From NCBI RefSeq assembly GCF_018327705.1, contig NZ_BNEM01000002.1, positions 3,162,001 to 3,226,000 on the forward strand: a DNA stretch of 64,000 bases, read 5' to 3'. Within the stretch, counting starts at the first letter, position 1. Each line of letters begins with the position of its first letter. Origin of the DNA: Catellatospora sp. TT07R-123 (lineage in GTDB: Bacteria; Actinomycetota; Actinomycetes; Mycobacteriales; Micromonosporaceae). The notes beneath the pieces are model-generated. The model was not told the DNA's origin, made no database searches, and saw only the letters and a list, made by a program, of their open reading frames with translations. Positions 63,617 through 64,000 of the stretch are shown one piece after another. The position numbers and the translations under genes were made by a program.

Positions 63617-64000
63617 CTACTTGCAGGTGAGGTACTTGGAGTCGAAGTCCTGCTTCAGGGAGTCGGTCTTGGCCTGGCGGTCGTTGTCGTAGGTGCCGAC
63701 GTTGGCCGTGGTGACCACGAACGATCCGGAGTCGATGATGACCCCGGGGGTGGCCATCGTGCAGCCCCCGGCCAGCTTCTCCAGCGCGTACGAGCCGACG
63801 TAGCCCTGGCCCAGCGGGTTCTGGAGCACGGTGGCGGCCACCGAGCCGTCCTTGATGCCGTCGATGATGGTCGGGTCGTCGTCGATCGCGATGACCTTGA
63901 TCGGCAGCTTGGCCTGCTTGACGCCGCCGGCCGCCGCGACCGCCGGGTTGTACGCGGTGGTGACGATGCCGTTGACCTGGGTGCCCTTGGCCGCGAGCAG
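63617..64000 (-). CDS. Sugar-binding protein of the fuconate-type ABC transporter (5' truncated)
   Basis: The frame is open from the window edge (base 64000) to a TAG at 63617, giving the last 127 residues of a periplasmic-binding-protein-like (Peripla_BP_4/RbsB) protein: GTQVNGIVTTAYNPA, IKVIAIDDDPTIIDGIKDG, ATVLQNPLGQGYVGSYALEK and KQDFDSKYLTCK. First gene of the operon read here. Confidence 0.9.
   Translation of the reverse strand: MLAAKGTQVNGIVTTAYNPAVAAAGGVKQAKLPIKVIAIDDDPTIIDGIKDGSVAATVLQNPLGQGYVGSYALEKLAGGCTMATPGVIIDSGSFVVTTANVGTYDNDRQAKTDSLKQDFDSKYLTCK

Overview
The window is about 72% GC, with dense short-gap operons, GTG/TTG starts, four-base ATGA/GTGA gene overlaps, TetR/LacI/GntR regulators, a cellobiose operon with CebR-type operators, and a biotin locus carrying the actinobacterial biotin-synthase helper BsaP. 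Together these point to a mycelial or soil actinobacterium. A Micromonosporaceae-like genus is my best guess, an inference from gene style and not from a marker gene. There is no rRNA, tRNA, CRISPR array or phage module. The only mobile-element trace is one TnpB-like gene.

Layout. 0-12.6 kb: the 3' end of a secreted sugar-dehydrogenase/PKD protein, an ABC exporter, a Bcp peroxiredoxin, a TnpB-related nuclease-like gene, an AEC transporter, a 4-coumarate-CoA-ligase-like enzyme, a membrane protein with Asp-box repeats, a PAC2 protein and a divergent TetR/membrane-protein pair. 12.7-29.4 kb: a peptide-oriented stretch with an MFS transporter, a BetI-like TetR regulator, an HDAC-like amidohydrolase divergent from a DmpA-type aminopeptidase, a complete five-gene oligopeptide ABC operon and a divergent oligopeptidase B. 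It is interrupted by a GH13 glucosidase, asd and a small lipoprotein. Several of these genes share a GACTCAG/TGACTGA-type palindrome. 29.4-35.6 kb: an M23 peptidase with beta-propeller repeats, a LacI regulator divergent from a GH20 hexosaminidase, a zinc alcohol dehydrogenase and two tandem paralogous small secreted proteins. 35.7-41 kb: a P450, bioD-bioF, divergent bioB-bsaP and a lipoprotein polysaccharide deacetylase. 41.4-49 kb: an aldehyde dehydrogenase, a small WXG100/ESX-like operon with a bridging 15-codon ORF, a bacterial nitric oxide synthase with a long repetitive tail, and two ACT-domain proteins. 49.2-55.2 kb: the ceb/bgl cellobiose operon. 55.3-57.5 kb: a potassium channel, a 39-residue Cys-rich protein and a RibD-like reductase. 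57.8-64 kb: a sugar-acid operon (GntR, L-fuconate dehydratase, ribose-type ABC ATPase, two permeases and a partial binding protein).

The genes cooperate as scavenging modules. Peptides are imported by the ABC operon and cut by oligopeptidase B and the DmpA-like enzyme. Cellobiose is imported and split by the GH1 enzyme under CebR. Fuconate-type sugar acids are imported and dehydrated under GntR. GH20 and M23 act on amino-sugar polymers and peptidoglycan.

The most unusual non-coding signal is two families of dispersed long hairpins, four copies of one and three of the other in 64 kb. They always lie 3' of genes, often behind C-rich, G-poor tracts that resemble Rho-utilisation sites.
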